Positions 43,807-55,073 of a stretch of 64,000 nt of DNA are shown piece after piece. This DNA is from Callipepla californica brunnescens. Taxonomy: Eukaryota; Chordata; Aves; Galliformes; Odontophoridae. The DNA is taken from positions 3,852,335 to 3,916,334 of the forward strand of contig JALIRH010000042.1 in NCBI GenBank assembly GCA_023055505.1. The letters run 5' to 3'. Both the position numbers and the translations under genes were made by a program. The notes under the pieces are model-generated. The model saw only the letters and a program-made list of their open reading frames with translations, was not told the origin of the DNA and did no database searches. Each line of letters opens with the position of its first letter. The stretch's first letter is position 1.

Positions 43807-45808
43807 ATGGGTGTCCTGAGCTGCATGAAGTACCTGATGTTCATCTTCAACGTGCTGGTGTTTGTGAGTCCCGCTGGGGATGGAGGGGTGCAGGGTGCTG
43901 TGCTCAGAGCCGTCAAATGGAGCGGGGCCATCCGTGCGGAGCTGGGATGTGGTGCTAAGGGTGGCACCCATCCGAGGGAGGGGACCCCAGCACCGTCCCC
44001 ACGAGGTGTCCTGTGACCGTGGTGTGTCCCACAGGCCGGGGGGATCTGCCTGGTGGGCGTGGGGGTCTGGGTGGCTGTGGACCCGGATGGTTTCCAGGAC
44101 ATCGTGGCTGCCAAGCCTGTGCTGAGTGCGGGTGCCTACCTGCTGCTGGCCGTGGGCATCGCCCTCTCGCTGCTGGGTTTCCTGGGGTGCTTTGGGGCTC
44201 TGCGCCGGAGCCGGCCGCTGCTGCTGCTGGTGAGTGAGGGGGAGCTGAGGTGCTGGGGGCTGTGGGATGCAGGATGTTGTGGGATGTAGGGAGCTGTGGG
44301 ATATCCCTAGAGGAGCCAGAATCCCTATCCTGGCACTGTCAGCTTTCTGTGCCCCTGTTCCTGTGTGTGCATGGGTAGGGGTGGTGGCAGAGGAGGGGAG
44401 GAGCAGCAGGAGCAATCTGGATGTGAGCTGAGGATGATTTCTGACCTTCCTGTCCTGCTGCCTTCCAGTTCTTCATCCTCGTGAGCCTCGTCTTTGTCAC
44501 ACAGCTCGTTGGGGCTGTGCTCTTCCTGGCACACTGGAAGCAGGTACTGTCCCTTCAAGCTGCTGGCACCGGGTGGGTGCGCAGTGTCCCTGTCCCCATG
44601 TGTGGTACCTGTCCCCAGGTGCTCAACGGGGGCACTGATCCCACAGATCCGCCCAGAGCTCTTCTTGTCAGAGCTGCGAAGGAACTACTGCGGGGATGAG
44701 GGTGCTGAGGTCTTCTCCGTGGCTTGGAATACCCTCATGGTGACAGTGAGTGGCCAGGAGGCCCCTGCTGGGGTGTGGAGCACCCATGGGTGCTGCCCGG
44801 GGTGACTGTGACCAGCGGGGTAAGGTCTTATGGACCCCAGGACACGTGCTGGGCTGTTCCCCCTTCCTCTAGAGCACCCCTGAGCAAAGCCCCTGCATTC
44901 TGACAGCGTGTTGATGGTGTTTCCTTTCCGTTTCAGTTCTCCTGCTGCGGCGTTTTAGGGCCCGAAGACTTTGGGAACGGCTCCCGCTTCCAGGAGCTGC
45001 ACCCAGGGACCCCATGGCCACGGGCGTGCTGTGCCCGGGATGGGCTCCTGCAGGCAGGAGAGCTACTGGGCTGGGAGCAGTGCCAGGAGAGGAGCCCTGG
45101 CTACATCCACGAGCAGGTAGGGCTGCGCAGACACCTTCCCTGCGCTGCCACGGCCCTGCCGTGCCCTCAAGCACTGCTGTGCTGCAGCAGTGACTCCCCA
45201 AATCCCCAGCTCACGCTGCCCCACCACGGTGCCCCCAACCTCCCCGGCCCTGGGGCTGTGTCTGAGCTCCCTACAGCCCTGTGAAGCACGAGGGATGCCC
45301 CCATCGTCTCCCCTCCTGCCCAGGGCTGCTTCCCCACCTTCGGCAGGACCTTGCAGGACTACATCTCTGTCCCTGGGACGTGCAGCTTGGCCGTGCTGGG
45401 CATCGAGGTACTGAGCAGAGCTGGAGGGAGCGAGGCAGGCAGCGGTCACCTCATTCAGGTGCTCTCTTTGCTGCTGGGGGGGAAGGGATGGTGCTTCGTG
45501 TGTGCTGAGACCACAGATGGGCTTGGGCTGGCCTCTGTTACAGCAGAGCAGGTCTGTCTCAGGGATGTAAAGCCAAACTCCCACCCTCTGCGGGGGAGGA
45601 GGGATGAAGGGCTGAGCTCTGCTTTGCTCCTGAAGGTCTGGAGAGGAAAAGCACTGCTCAGTGGTCTCCTCTACGCAGCTCGGGGCCCTTCAGCCTCATG
45701 CTCCAGCAAGGTGCTGCTGTGGCAGGGAGCTAACCTGCTCCTCCTCTCCTTCTGTTGCAGATCTTTGCCATGTTCTTTGCCTTTTGCCTTTACTACAACT
45801 TTGACTGA
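43807..45808 (+). CDS. TSPAN18-like tetraspanin
   Basis: Four-helix membrane organiser of the tetraspanin family. Seven coding exons: 43807-43863, 44035-44229, 44469-44543, 44647-44745, 44937-45116, 45324-45407, 45761-45808. They encode 245 residues (TSPAN18 has 248). The best match I recall is TSPAN18: LSCMKYLMF at the start, the [10 protein letters not shown] turn after helix 2, [11 protein letters not shown] and [10 protein letters not shown] in the large loop, and [12 protein letters not shown] in helix 4. The large loop holds the invariant CCG, then CC, C and GC, giving six cysteines for disulfides, and one N-glycosylation site (NGS). Juxtamembrane cysteines suit palmitoylation. Since TSPAN18 itself lies elsewhere in vertebrates, this appears to be a separate paralogue, so no symbol is given. 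Confidence 0.85.
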
Positions 45809-46139
45809 GCAGGACGCTGGGAGCAGCTCTCCGGGCAGCACAGCAGAGATGAACCAAATGCTTTGGAAGCAGCAGCAGGCAAGGATGCTCAGTTCTCTTG
45901 CATATCCCAGCCCAGCTGCACACATCAGCAGCCTTGCTGAGTCCTGTGTCTGCTCCAGTGGGTGGGTGAGGATGAGCTGGCTGTCCTGGAGCAGGGACAG
46001 AGCACAGGTTCAATTCTTTACTAATTTCTAAGCTGCAGGGTAGCTCTCTGGAAACCTTTTGAGCCTTTGTTCCAGGATATTTTGAGAACCCCAAGCAAAC
46101 CCGAGAAAAAAAAGAATATAAGTGAATTCAACTTTATAT

Positions 46140-46145
46140 TTTATT
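46140..46145 (-). terminator. UBE2T: UBE2T polyadenylation signal
   Basis: AATAAA on the minus strand, 150 bases past the UBE2T stop. The 3' UTR is short and nearly touches the tetraspanin gene's 3' end. Confidence 0.65.
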
Positions 46146-46294
46146 TAAATAACTTCTCAAACAAAGCAACCAAACAACTCCTAGGGAACAGAGAAAGTAA
46201 ATCCTGCTACTGCTGCATATTAAAACACTGACTTATACCCATGCAAAGGAAAAAGGAGAGCAAAGCTGACAGCCACATCCAGAGCAAAACTCTC

Positions 46295-48534
46295 TCAGGA
46301 GTCCAGGCGAGATTTCTTCTCCTCCTTGCTGCCAGTGCTCCCTTTTCTTTTTTGCGTGACAGATTCATTGGGCTTTGTTTCACTCTGGTTTGTTTTCTCC
46401 TCCAAAGCCTACAAAGAAATAAAAAGCAACAGCTGTGAATCATTTAGTTTTGTAAGTCATCAGCACTGCTGTGCTCATTCCCATCTGTGTGCGTTCCCCT
46501 TCCTGGAAAGGAGGCTGTCCCAATCAGGTGTGGGGTGGAAAGCACTCAGGTGACAGAGATGGCTCAAACATAATGGATTCTTTGGAACAGGTTTTCATCT
46601 GCTTAAATGCAATTTACTTCTACGCATCTCAGCTGTGAGGTGGGTCAGGGTGTAGAACGGAGGGAGGAAAGCATGAAGAGTGGTGGCAGAAAGGCTGAAC
46701 TCCACCAGCAGCTGGGGGAACCAGCCCACTGTGGAGCAGGAGAAGCTGAGCATGGGGCACAGCCGCAGCAGAACTGCAGAGCAGAGCTGAGAGTCTCAGG
46801 ATTCTGTCAGTCCTGCTCGTCCTACAAACTCCCCGGGAAGCACTGCATCTGAACACCTCACTGTCGTGGAAGGAGCCATCACTGCTCCTCCACACAACCC
46901 CTCTAAGCTGCGGTCACAGAAGGCAAATTCAGACAAGGACCGTTCACTCAGCTGAAAAAGGAGAGCTCGTTTCTTACCCTCTTCTGTTGGCTTGCGTACT
47001 TCTCAGTCCACTCCTTGGCATTCAGCAAGAACAGTTGCTTGTTGTACTTGTACTCTGAGGACTGAACATAACGAGAAAGATTTGCTCTAATATTAACACT
47101 GGGAAGCTGAGACTGAGCTTTGGGTGCTCATTAACTCCCCTCAGAGCCCTGGCAGAGCGACTCCTGGTGCCAGACCCGAACTGCTACGTGTGCTTTGTGC
47201 ATGATCTTGCTGCTCGCTTCAGTTTGCTTGAGCAAAGGCACTGTTCCACCCCACCCCCACTGCCCCCGGAGCCCACATACAATGTCTGCCATGAGAGGGT
47301 CGTCGGGGTTGGGCTCCGCCATCAGCAGCTGTATGGAGGTCAGCAGCGTGGAGATGTTCAGGGAGGGCCTCCAGGCACCCTGCAGGGAGGGCAAGAGAAG
47401 CAGCTGAGAGGAAAGAAACCCCCAGGGTGCCTGGAGAAAGCTCAGGGCTTGGAGCACTCAGTGCCCCACCGATAACACCCGGTTTGCTCTCTGAGGAAGC
47501 TGATGGAAGCGTGGGGCAGCACCATTTTCAGAGGGCTGCCTACCACTGCAATCCTTAAAGCCCTGGAAGCTTATACGGAGCAAAGAAGGTCATGTTCTAA
47601 TCTCTAAACAAAGGAGAGGCCACACAAAAACTCTACCGCCGCGCTCCTGTGTAAATAAGTCAGGAGCAAACAGACATTCAATCAGGCTTTTACAAGAAAA
47701 AGATAAGGAGCTCATTATCCTCCTCAGGCTCACTTACTGCACCCAAGCAGCTCTATCTTACCTTTGGTGGTAACTTAAGAACATCCAGACAAATCCTGCC
47801 AGCAGAGTCGATGTTAGGATGATAGATAGGGGTCAGAAATCGAATCTTCGGGGGCTCAAATGGGTACCTGGGAGGGATAAACGTGAAGATTTGTACCCCA
47901 CTTGCTTCACCACCCAAGCAGTGCCATCAATCCCTCCTTCCAGGGGTTACTAAGTGACATCCTCTCCCTGTAATGTTTGGAGCTGCACCTCCCACAACAG
48001 AAATGGAAGCTCTCACCCGAAGATAACAACGTTCTGCACGGGGAGGCTGAAGGAAGGACCTCATTTCAAATGTTACAGCTGAGTGTGTGAGAGAAGCACC
48101 GGGTGCCACCGCTCACCTCTCAGGGACAACTATCTCCAGGTTGAATATCCCCTTCTCATACGGAGTGTCCGCAGCTCCTATAATTTCTTTGACAAAAAGA
48201 AACGAAACGATATCAGAGCACAAATGCTCCACTCCGAAGGCGCAGGGATTCATCCGACATTCCCCACCCGCAGCTCTGCAACGCTGCTCACATCACAGAA
48301 TCCTTACGGTCAGAGATCCCCACGTCCAGCCGTGCTGACCACACGCCTGCCCAACATCATCCCCCGCAGCTCTGACCGCTGCCTGTGAGCAGAGCTCCCT
48401 CCTGGCCCCCGCCCCACGCACGTACGTGCCCGCAGCTCGTCCAGCCGTGCTCCGCTCTGCCAGCAGCTGATGCCTGGCGGCGGCTCCGTGCTCAGCATGC
48501 TGAGCTCCCTGCTCAGCCGTGATGCTCTCTGCAT
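46295..48534 (-). CDS. UBE2T: UBE2T, Fanconi anaemia E2 enzyme
   Basis: Ubiquitin-conjugating enzyme that, with FANCL, monoubiquitinates FANCD2 and FANCI during crosslink repair. Six minus-strand exons: 48426-48534, 48117-48186, 47762-47867, 47281-47379, 46978-47061, 46295-46408. Phases close to 193 residues (human 197). It begins [20 protein letters not shown]. The E2 fold shows HPN at 76-78 and the catalytic Cys86 in [11 protein letters not shown], with Lys91 at the known automodification site. [20 protein letters not shown] is the usual C-terminal E2 helix region. The last exon encodes a basic, diverged tail ([20 protein letters not shown]) in place of the human tail. One donor (47280) uses GTATGT. 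Confidence 0.96.
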
Positions 48535-48575
48535 GGCGCGGGGCACGAGGCTCAGCTGCCTGAAGGAGCCATAGG

Positions 48576-48620
48576 AAGGCGTGGGTTGGGAGAGGCCTTC
48601 AGGAGCACCTCGTTCTGACC
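48576..48620 (-). mobile_element. Degraded CR1 end near UBE2T start
   Basis: GGGTTGGGAGAGGCCTTCAG and nearby bases resemble a CR1 3' terminus but with several changes. Tentative. Confidence 0.35.
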
Positions 48621-48829
48621 GTGGGGCTCCTCCTAAGGGCGACGTGCTGTCACCCCGTGCCGTGCCTCCCACGCAGGGCCCCCCACGCCTGCCCACTCAC
48701 CCCACAGAGGGGCCCTTGACCCCCAAAGCCTTTCGTTCTCACACCAGAGCCCACCCCTCTGCCCAACCTCCCCACTGCTGCCCAGGACATAACCCCAGCT
48801 GCCCCCATAGGCCTCAGCACCGCACTACA

Positions 48830-49015
48830 CCCAAAAACCCTCCGACAAACGAGGGCCACCCCCTCCCACCGCTCTGCCCCCCAACCCTCAACCCCCAACA
48901 GCCCCCCTGCCCCCCAACCCGCCCCCTCCTGCCCCCCTGCCCCCCAACCAGCCCTCCTGCCCCCAACTTGCCCCCTCCTGCCCCACAACCTGCCCCCCAA
49001 TCCGCACCCCCGGAT
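48830..49015. repeat. C-rich minisatellite upstream of UBE2T
   Basis: Irregular CCCCCTGCCCCCCAACC and CCCCTCCTGCC units repeat about eight times. Confidence 0.75.
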
Positions 49016-49039
49016 CCCCACTCGCCCTTCCCAGCACCC

Positions 49040-49740
49040 CCACGCCGAGGGGCGGGACTTCCGCTGTCGCTTAGCAACGGGAGGAGACGCTACCGACTAG
49101 CCCCGCCCCTTGCGGAAGATACGAGAGCTGATTGGGCGCCGCCTAGCTCCTCCCCCTCAGCGGCGGCATTTCGAATTCGGAGTGGGACGGCGCGCGGCTA
49201 TTGGTGGAGATCGGGTGGCGGGAAGCAAGCCACGCCCCCGCGCGGCGGGAAAAATCGCGCAGTGTGGGCGGGGCTTAGAGAGACTCCGCCCACCGCCACG
49301 GGGCTGCGTGGCGGGAACCGGGACGGGACGGGACGGGACGGGACGGGGTGGGGTGGGGTGGGGGGGGTGGGCCGGGTCCCGCTCCGCCCCGCCCGATGTC
49401 CCACCCCTCTCCCCGCCTCCGTGGGAGCTCCGCGGGGCGGGCACAGCCCCGCCGTTCCCCGGTGCCCCCCCGCAGCGCGTTGCATAAGCGGCCCCGTGGC
49501 CTAAAGCGGAGTAACGCTGCGTGTCACCCCGCGGCCCGGCGGGGAAACGGGGGCGACGGGGCTCGAGGACGAGGAGGGAGCCGACCAACGCGGCTCCGGA
49601 GCGGGGAGGTAACGCGGGGCCCCGGGGCTGTGTCGCTCCCGAGGTGCGGTCCCTCCGAGTGCCGTCGGGCGGCGGTGGCCGTTCTTCCTTCGCTCCGTCG
49701 CCGCGGTGCGGTTGCGCTCTGTGCGGTTTTCCGTGATAAT
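49040..49740. promoter_or_regulatory. CpG island shared by UBE2T and CRY4
   Basis: CpG-dense block between divergent genes, with CCAAT/ATTGG boxes (near 49130 and 49200) and GCGGGAA (E2F-like) motifs near 49245 and 49310. E2F sites suit the S-phase gene UBE2T. A good donor (GGGAG then GTAACG) at 49608/49609 could end a non-coding first exon of CRY4. Direction of use is inferred. Confidence 0.5.
49321..49372. repeat. Pentanucleotide repeat GGGAC/GGGGT
   Basis: Five GGGAC units followed by about four GGGGT units and a G run, within the CpG island. Confidence 0.9.
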
Positions 49741-50384
49741 CAGCAGGAGGCATTACTTTCGGAGCGGCTGAGGCACCGAAACGAGGAAGCACGGGGACGA
49801 AGGGAGCTCTCAACCGAACGCGGCTCCGAATCTCGAAAACAACGCGCCGTTAATTAGCGTGATTACTGCTCAGCCCGAGCTGCGAGCGCTCGAGCGCTAA
49901 TTGCACCCGTTGGTCGACTCGGGGTGGTCTGTAGTAATTAGTTCCGTGCCTGATTGGTGTTTTTGCTCTTCTGACCGTGAGAGGGCAGTGTAAGAGCTGC
50001 AGTCGCTGCACACGAGCGTGGATTCGCCGCCGCGTGGTGCCGAGGGTGGCACAGCGTTATAGCACACGTCCCAAACTCTTTGTCGCCTGGGTTGGTTGTT
50101 CTGGAGGAACTGAAGCCTTTGCTGGGTGCCATCGCATCTCTGGTTTGTGGGGAATTGAAACAGGAACCGGAGAAACCCTGATGCAAAGAGCTGGCAGACG
50201 TCATCCTCCTCCTGCCCCGTCACCCCAGGACGGCTGCCTGTCTTCTTCTGAAGGCATTGGAGCACCCGAGGGTGCAGCTCTTTGGTGCTGAGCTGATGCC
50301 ACCCACAGTGCCCCGTGCCCGTGGCCCCGTTCCTCCCCGCCCCATTGTGTCACCACTCAGCACTCACCCTGAGCTCGAGCCCCT

Positions 50385-50640
50385 CTCATCGAGTCATTAA
50401 GGTCAGAAAAGAGCTCTAATTTCACCCAGTCCAACACCGGCCCATCCCACTGCCCACACCCCTCAGTGCCACATCCCCACCTGAACCCCTCCACCGACAG
50501 TGACCCCACCGCTCCCTGTGCAGCCCATGCATGCTCTTTCAGAGGAGGAATTTCTCCTAATATCCGACCCTGAGGATGGGCCTGCGTCACTCAGGACAAC
50601 CCTCGCAGACTCCCTGCTCTGTGCATCCCTCCAGAACGTT
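50385..50640 (-). mobile_element. CR1 LINE fragment abutting CRY4
   Basis: Minus-orientation CR1: a 3' end near 50395-50440 (CACCCAGTCCAACACCGGCC) and the more internal TTTCTCCTAATATCCGACCC near 50550. Similarity fades before the CRY4 acceptor at about 50660. Confidence 0.8.
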
Positions 50641-50673
50641 CTCTTCTCCTCCTTCCCACAGCTCTGGGGCAGA

Positions 50674-53600
50674 ATGCGGCACCGCACCATCCACCTCTTC
50701 CGAAAGGGTCTCCGTCTGCATGACAACCCAGCCCTGCTGGCTGCTCTGCAGTCCTCCGAGGTCGTCTACCCCGTCTACATCCTGGACAGAGCCTTCATGA
50801 CGTCCGTCATGCGCATCGGGGCGCTGCGGTGGCATTTCCTGCTGCAGTCCTTGGAGGATTTGAGGAGCAGTTTGTGCCAGCTGGGTTCCTGCTTGCTGGT
50901 CATCCAAGGGGAGTACGTGGAGGTTGTCAGAGATCACATCCAGAAGTGGAACATCACGCAGGTGACTCTGGACGCGGAGGTGGAGCCCTTCTACAAAGAG
51001 ATGGAGGCCAACATTCGGGGTCTGGGAGAAGAGCTGGGCTTCCAGGTGCTCTCGTTGGTGGGCCACAGCCTCTACAACACCCAACGGTACGTGCTTACTC
51101 TAAGGAGCAACGGGGCATCTCCAGAAAGGTTTGGTTTACGTTTAGCAAACACCACAGAGGAAAGGCTGAGGATCTCGGCCCCTCTGATGAGTTCCTTTTG
51201 TGAAGATGGGGCTATAGTGGCACCGACTGCTGGAGAACTGTGAGCTGGGAGAAGAAACTTCAGTGGCTGCACAGGTTTTGGGGTGCTGGGTTCTAATTAG
51301 ATCCTGAGGAATTAGTTAATTTTTCCCCCTTTAGGACATTTAATTCACTTTAAGCCCTTCCACTTACTGCTCTTAAGCAGTAGGAGAAGTTTGCTATCAA
51401 ATGGGAATGATCTGAGGGTTGGATGAGGTGATGGTCTTTTCCAACCCCAGGTAAACATGGGTCCAAGCAGTTATTCACAGCTGGAAGACCACAGATATTG
51501 AAGTGAATAATGACAGGGAGATAATCACTAAAACAGCCTTAATCCTTAAAGCCCTTCATTAGTGTAAATGTATGGATGCATGTGATGTTCCCTCTTGAAC
51601 TGAAGCAATCTGTTCCCACTGGTGGTTGCTGTCACCTCCCCGCGCACCCACAGCTCCAGTTTCCTCCTAGCAATGATTTTATTTTACGTGTAGGATTTTG
51701 GAGCTGAATGGTGGGACTCCCCCACTGACGTACAAGAGGTTCCTTCACATTTTGTCTCTGCTCGGGGACCCAGAGGTGCCTGTCCGAAACCTCACAGCTG
51801 AGGACTTCCAGTAAGTGAGACTCAGCTCAGGGACCTTTCTCTGCCCAAACAAGCAGGGTCAAATGATAACAGGGTTCTTTTAGATGTTAAATTGCTTTGC
51901 TCCTGGCTCTGGTTCCCTCTGTTTTGAATTAGGAGGTGTAGCCCCCCCGAGCTGGGCCTGGCTGAGCACTATGGGGTCCCTTTGCCCACGGATCTGAAGA
52001 TTCCCCCTGAGAGCATCTCCCCGTGGAGAGGAGGGGAAAGTGAAGGGCTGCAGCGCCTGGAGCAGCACCTGGCCAACCAGGTCCGTCCCAGGAACATGGG
52101 GTTGTGTGGGTGGGCTGAGGTTGGTGCCATCCAATGGTGTGTGGTTGGTGCTGGACCACAAGCAACCAGTTGGCTGTGGCCTCCACTTCTCGCTGAGGAT
52201 TTGCCCTCCAAGCAGCTCCACCTCGGGATTTTGTTGTTCAGTATTCCCCATGCGTGATGTTGGACAGGCAGAAGCCAACTGCCACGAGTTCTGCTGTTGC
52301 CCTGTCAGCTGGCTGGGTGTTTTTCACCTTGTTCTGCCTGAACCTTGATATCCATTCTCCTTTCAGGGCTGGGTGGCAAGTTTCACCAAACCAAAAACAG
52401 TCCCGAATTCGCTGCTTCCAAGCACCACTGGCCTGAGCCCCTATTTCAGCATGGGCTGCCTGTCAGTCCGCAGCTTCTTTTATAGGTTGTCAAACATTTA
52501 TGCTCAGGTAAGGGGAAATTTGGCCGTCATCAAAGCAAATGTAGCACTTCTGAGGCTGGGGTTTAACTGCGAAGCAATGAGTGAACAGAAGCATTGACCT
52601 CTGTGTCTTTGCAGGCTAAGCACCACTCCCTGCCCCCCGTGTCGCTCCAAGGGCAGCTGCTGTGGAGGGAGTTCTTCTATACGGTGGCATCAGCAACACC
52701 AAACTTCACCAAAATGGCCGGGAACCCCATCTGCCTCCAGATCCGTTGGTATGAGGACGCTGAGAAGCTCCACAAATGGAAAACGGTGACGATGCACTTC
52801 TGTGATGACTGCATTCTGTCTTGGAGCATTCGGGAGGGCTGACGTTGCTTTCTGCTTCAGGCTCAGACGGGGTTCCCGTGGATTGATGCGATCATGACCC
52901 AGCTACGGCAGGAGGGCTGGATCCACCACCTGGCCCGGCACGCTGCCGCCTGCTTCCTGACCCGTGGGGACCTTTGGATCAGCTGGGAGGAGGGCATGAA
53001 GGTTCACTTCTGGTTTTGGGTTTTCTCTTTTTGTGGTGTGATTTTTTTTTCTCTTCTGGCTGGTTTTGAGGAAGACTTGCACAATGGAGCAGGCATGGAC
53101 GTGGTACTGTGAATGGGGAAGATGGTGTTGGGTTGGTGGTAGGACTGGATGATCTTGGTGGTCTTTTCCAACCTAAGTGATTCTATGATTCTAACAATGC
53201 TTTATTACTGAACTTTGCTAAAAAATCTCATGGTTTATAAGAATCTCATTATCTTTACCTCGAGTCTGGGCCATGCTGTACAGTGGTGAGAAGCCATTCC
53301 CATCCCCAAGGTCTGAGGGTGATAATATTGAAGACCTGCCCAGTCTGCAGCAGACCTTTGGGCTTTGGGTTTCTCTGACACCGGGTCCTTCTTGAGCTTC
53401 CTTCTGGCAAGCTGTAGCTGGAGAGCATTCCATGTGTGCAGAGTATCCTGACCAGCACAGTACGAGCTTCAACCTCCGTCCACCAGCCTGTATTTCTTGC
53501 TTGCTTGGTGCTTGGTAGCAGTAGGTGGTTCGTTGGTTGGTGGTGGTTGGGTGGTGATGGTTGATTGGTTGTTGGTGAGTGACTGTCTGGTTGTTGGTTG

Positions 53601-55040
53601 GTTAGTGGTTGCTGACTGGTTGGTGGTGGTTGATTGGTTGATGGTGATTGTTGGGCAGTTGTGTTTTTACCGTGTCAGCAGCCATTTCAGGGGTGTTTTT
53701 CTCTTCCTGTCCCCAAAATGCAGGTGTTTGAAGAGCTGCTTTTAGATGCTGACTACAGCATCAATGCAGGGAACTGGATGTGGCTGTCAGCCAGTGCCTT
53801 CTTCCACCAGTACACACGGATCTTCTGCCCCGTCCGTTTTGGGAGGCGCACAGACCCTGAGGGGCAGTACATCCGGTAGGGCCATGCACGGCACAGTGCT
53901 ATCTGCTCAGTGCTGCTTCCCTGGGGAGCTGGGGAACTCAATCTGCGTGAATCGCAATCCCCGTGATTTATTTAGCGTGGAAGGAAACTGGCAAGGAAAC
54001 CCCCAAGGGCTGTGCTTATGTAGGTGATGACTGAACATGGAACTGCGTTGACTTGTGAGCACCTGCAGTCTCCAGCATTGTCCAATTGCTGGGAGAACAC
54101 TGACTGTGCTGCACTCCATGGTGCCAACTGTGGAAGTTAATGAGCTCTTTTAGGAGCCCATCTCTCCCATGCACGTACTGAGCCTTATTAACATGTCAGT
54201 GATTCTCTGGAGTCTGTCCCTCCTGGAACAATCCCATTATTCATTGGTGTGAAGTTAAGTGGTGGAGGACGTTACTGCGTGGAGTTTTTGAAACAGACAA
54301 AGTTATGTGAATCAGAATTCTGCCATGGATTGCAGTATCACCAAGAACAAATGTGGCATAGCTTGCATTACACTCTAAGCATGTGGGAATTTTTCTGCAG
54401 GATCATAATAAAAACATTTTATTCTTCTTGTGTTGCAGGAAGTACTTACCTATTCTAAAAAACTTTCCCTCTAAATACATCTATGAGCCCTGGACGGCCT
54501 CTGAAGAGGAGCAGAAGCAAGCAGGATGTATCATAGGTAGCCCCAATACCTTGCTCAGGATTTTGCTACTGATAATTGTCAAAAATAATTACAGGTGTGA
54601 AATGGAAGTGCCACACTCACTCATTCCAGTGAGTCATGTGTTTATCTTTTGACGATGGGTTCACCCAGTAGCACTTTCTGCCAACACGTCGGTCTGTTTT
54701 GATGGCAGTGGTTGCAATTCTTGGCAAGTCCTCAAAGTGCTCATCAGACATTTTTAATGAAGTTTTAGTCTATTACATTTCACCTTTGCAAACAGTTGTT
54801 CACGAATGTATGTGCTACCAAAAAGGGATGACAGGGATAAGGCACGATTGTGAAGCGAGGGGTAATTTTCTGTGGTAAGAGGGATCTTACGAAAGTCCAA
54901 TAAGGAGACACAATCAAATTTTTGAGTTGAATAGCTGATTGCAACACTATACATTCAGTCTGAACATCTGCAGGCAGTGCACTGATGTTGACTGAATATG
55001 GAGTTGCAAATGTATGAAAAAATTGATGATTTTAGAAAAA

Positions 55041-55073
<33 letters not shown>

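Noticed and set aside
48581..49504. 307-residue plus-strand frame between UBE2T and CRY4
   Set aside because: Proline-rich translation of a C-rich minisatellite and CpG island.
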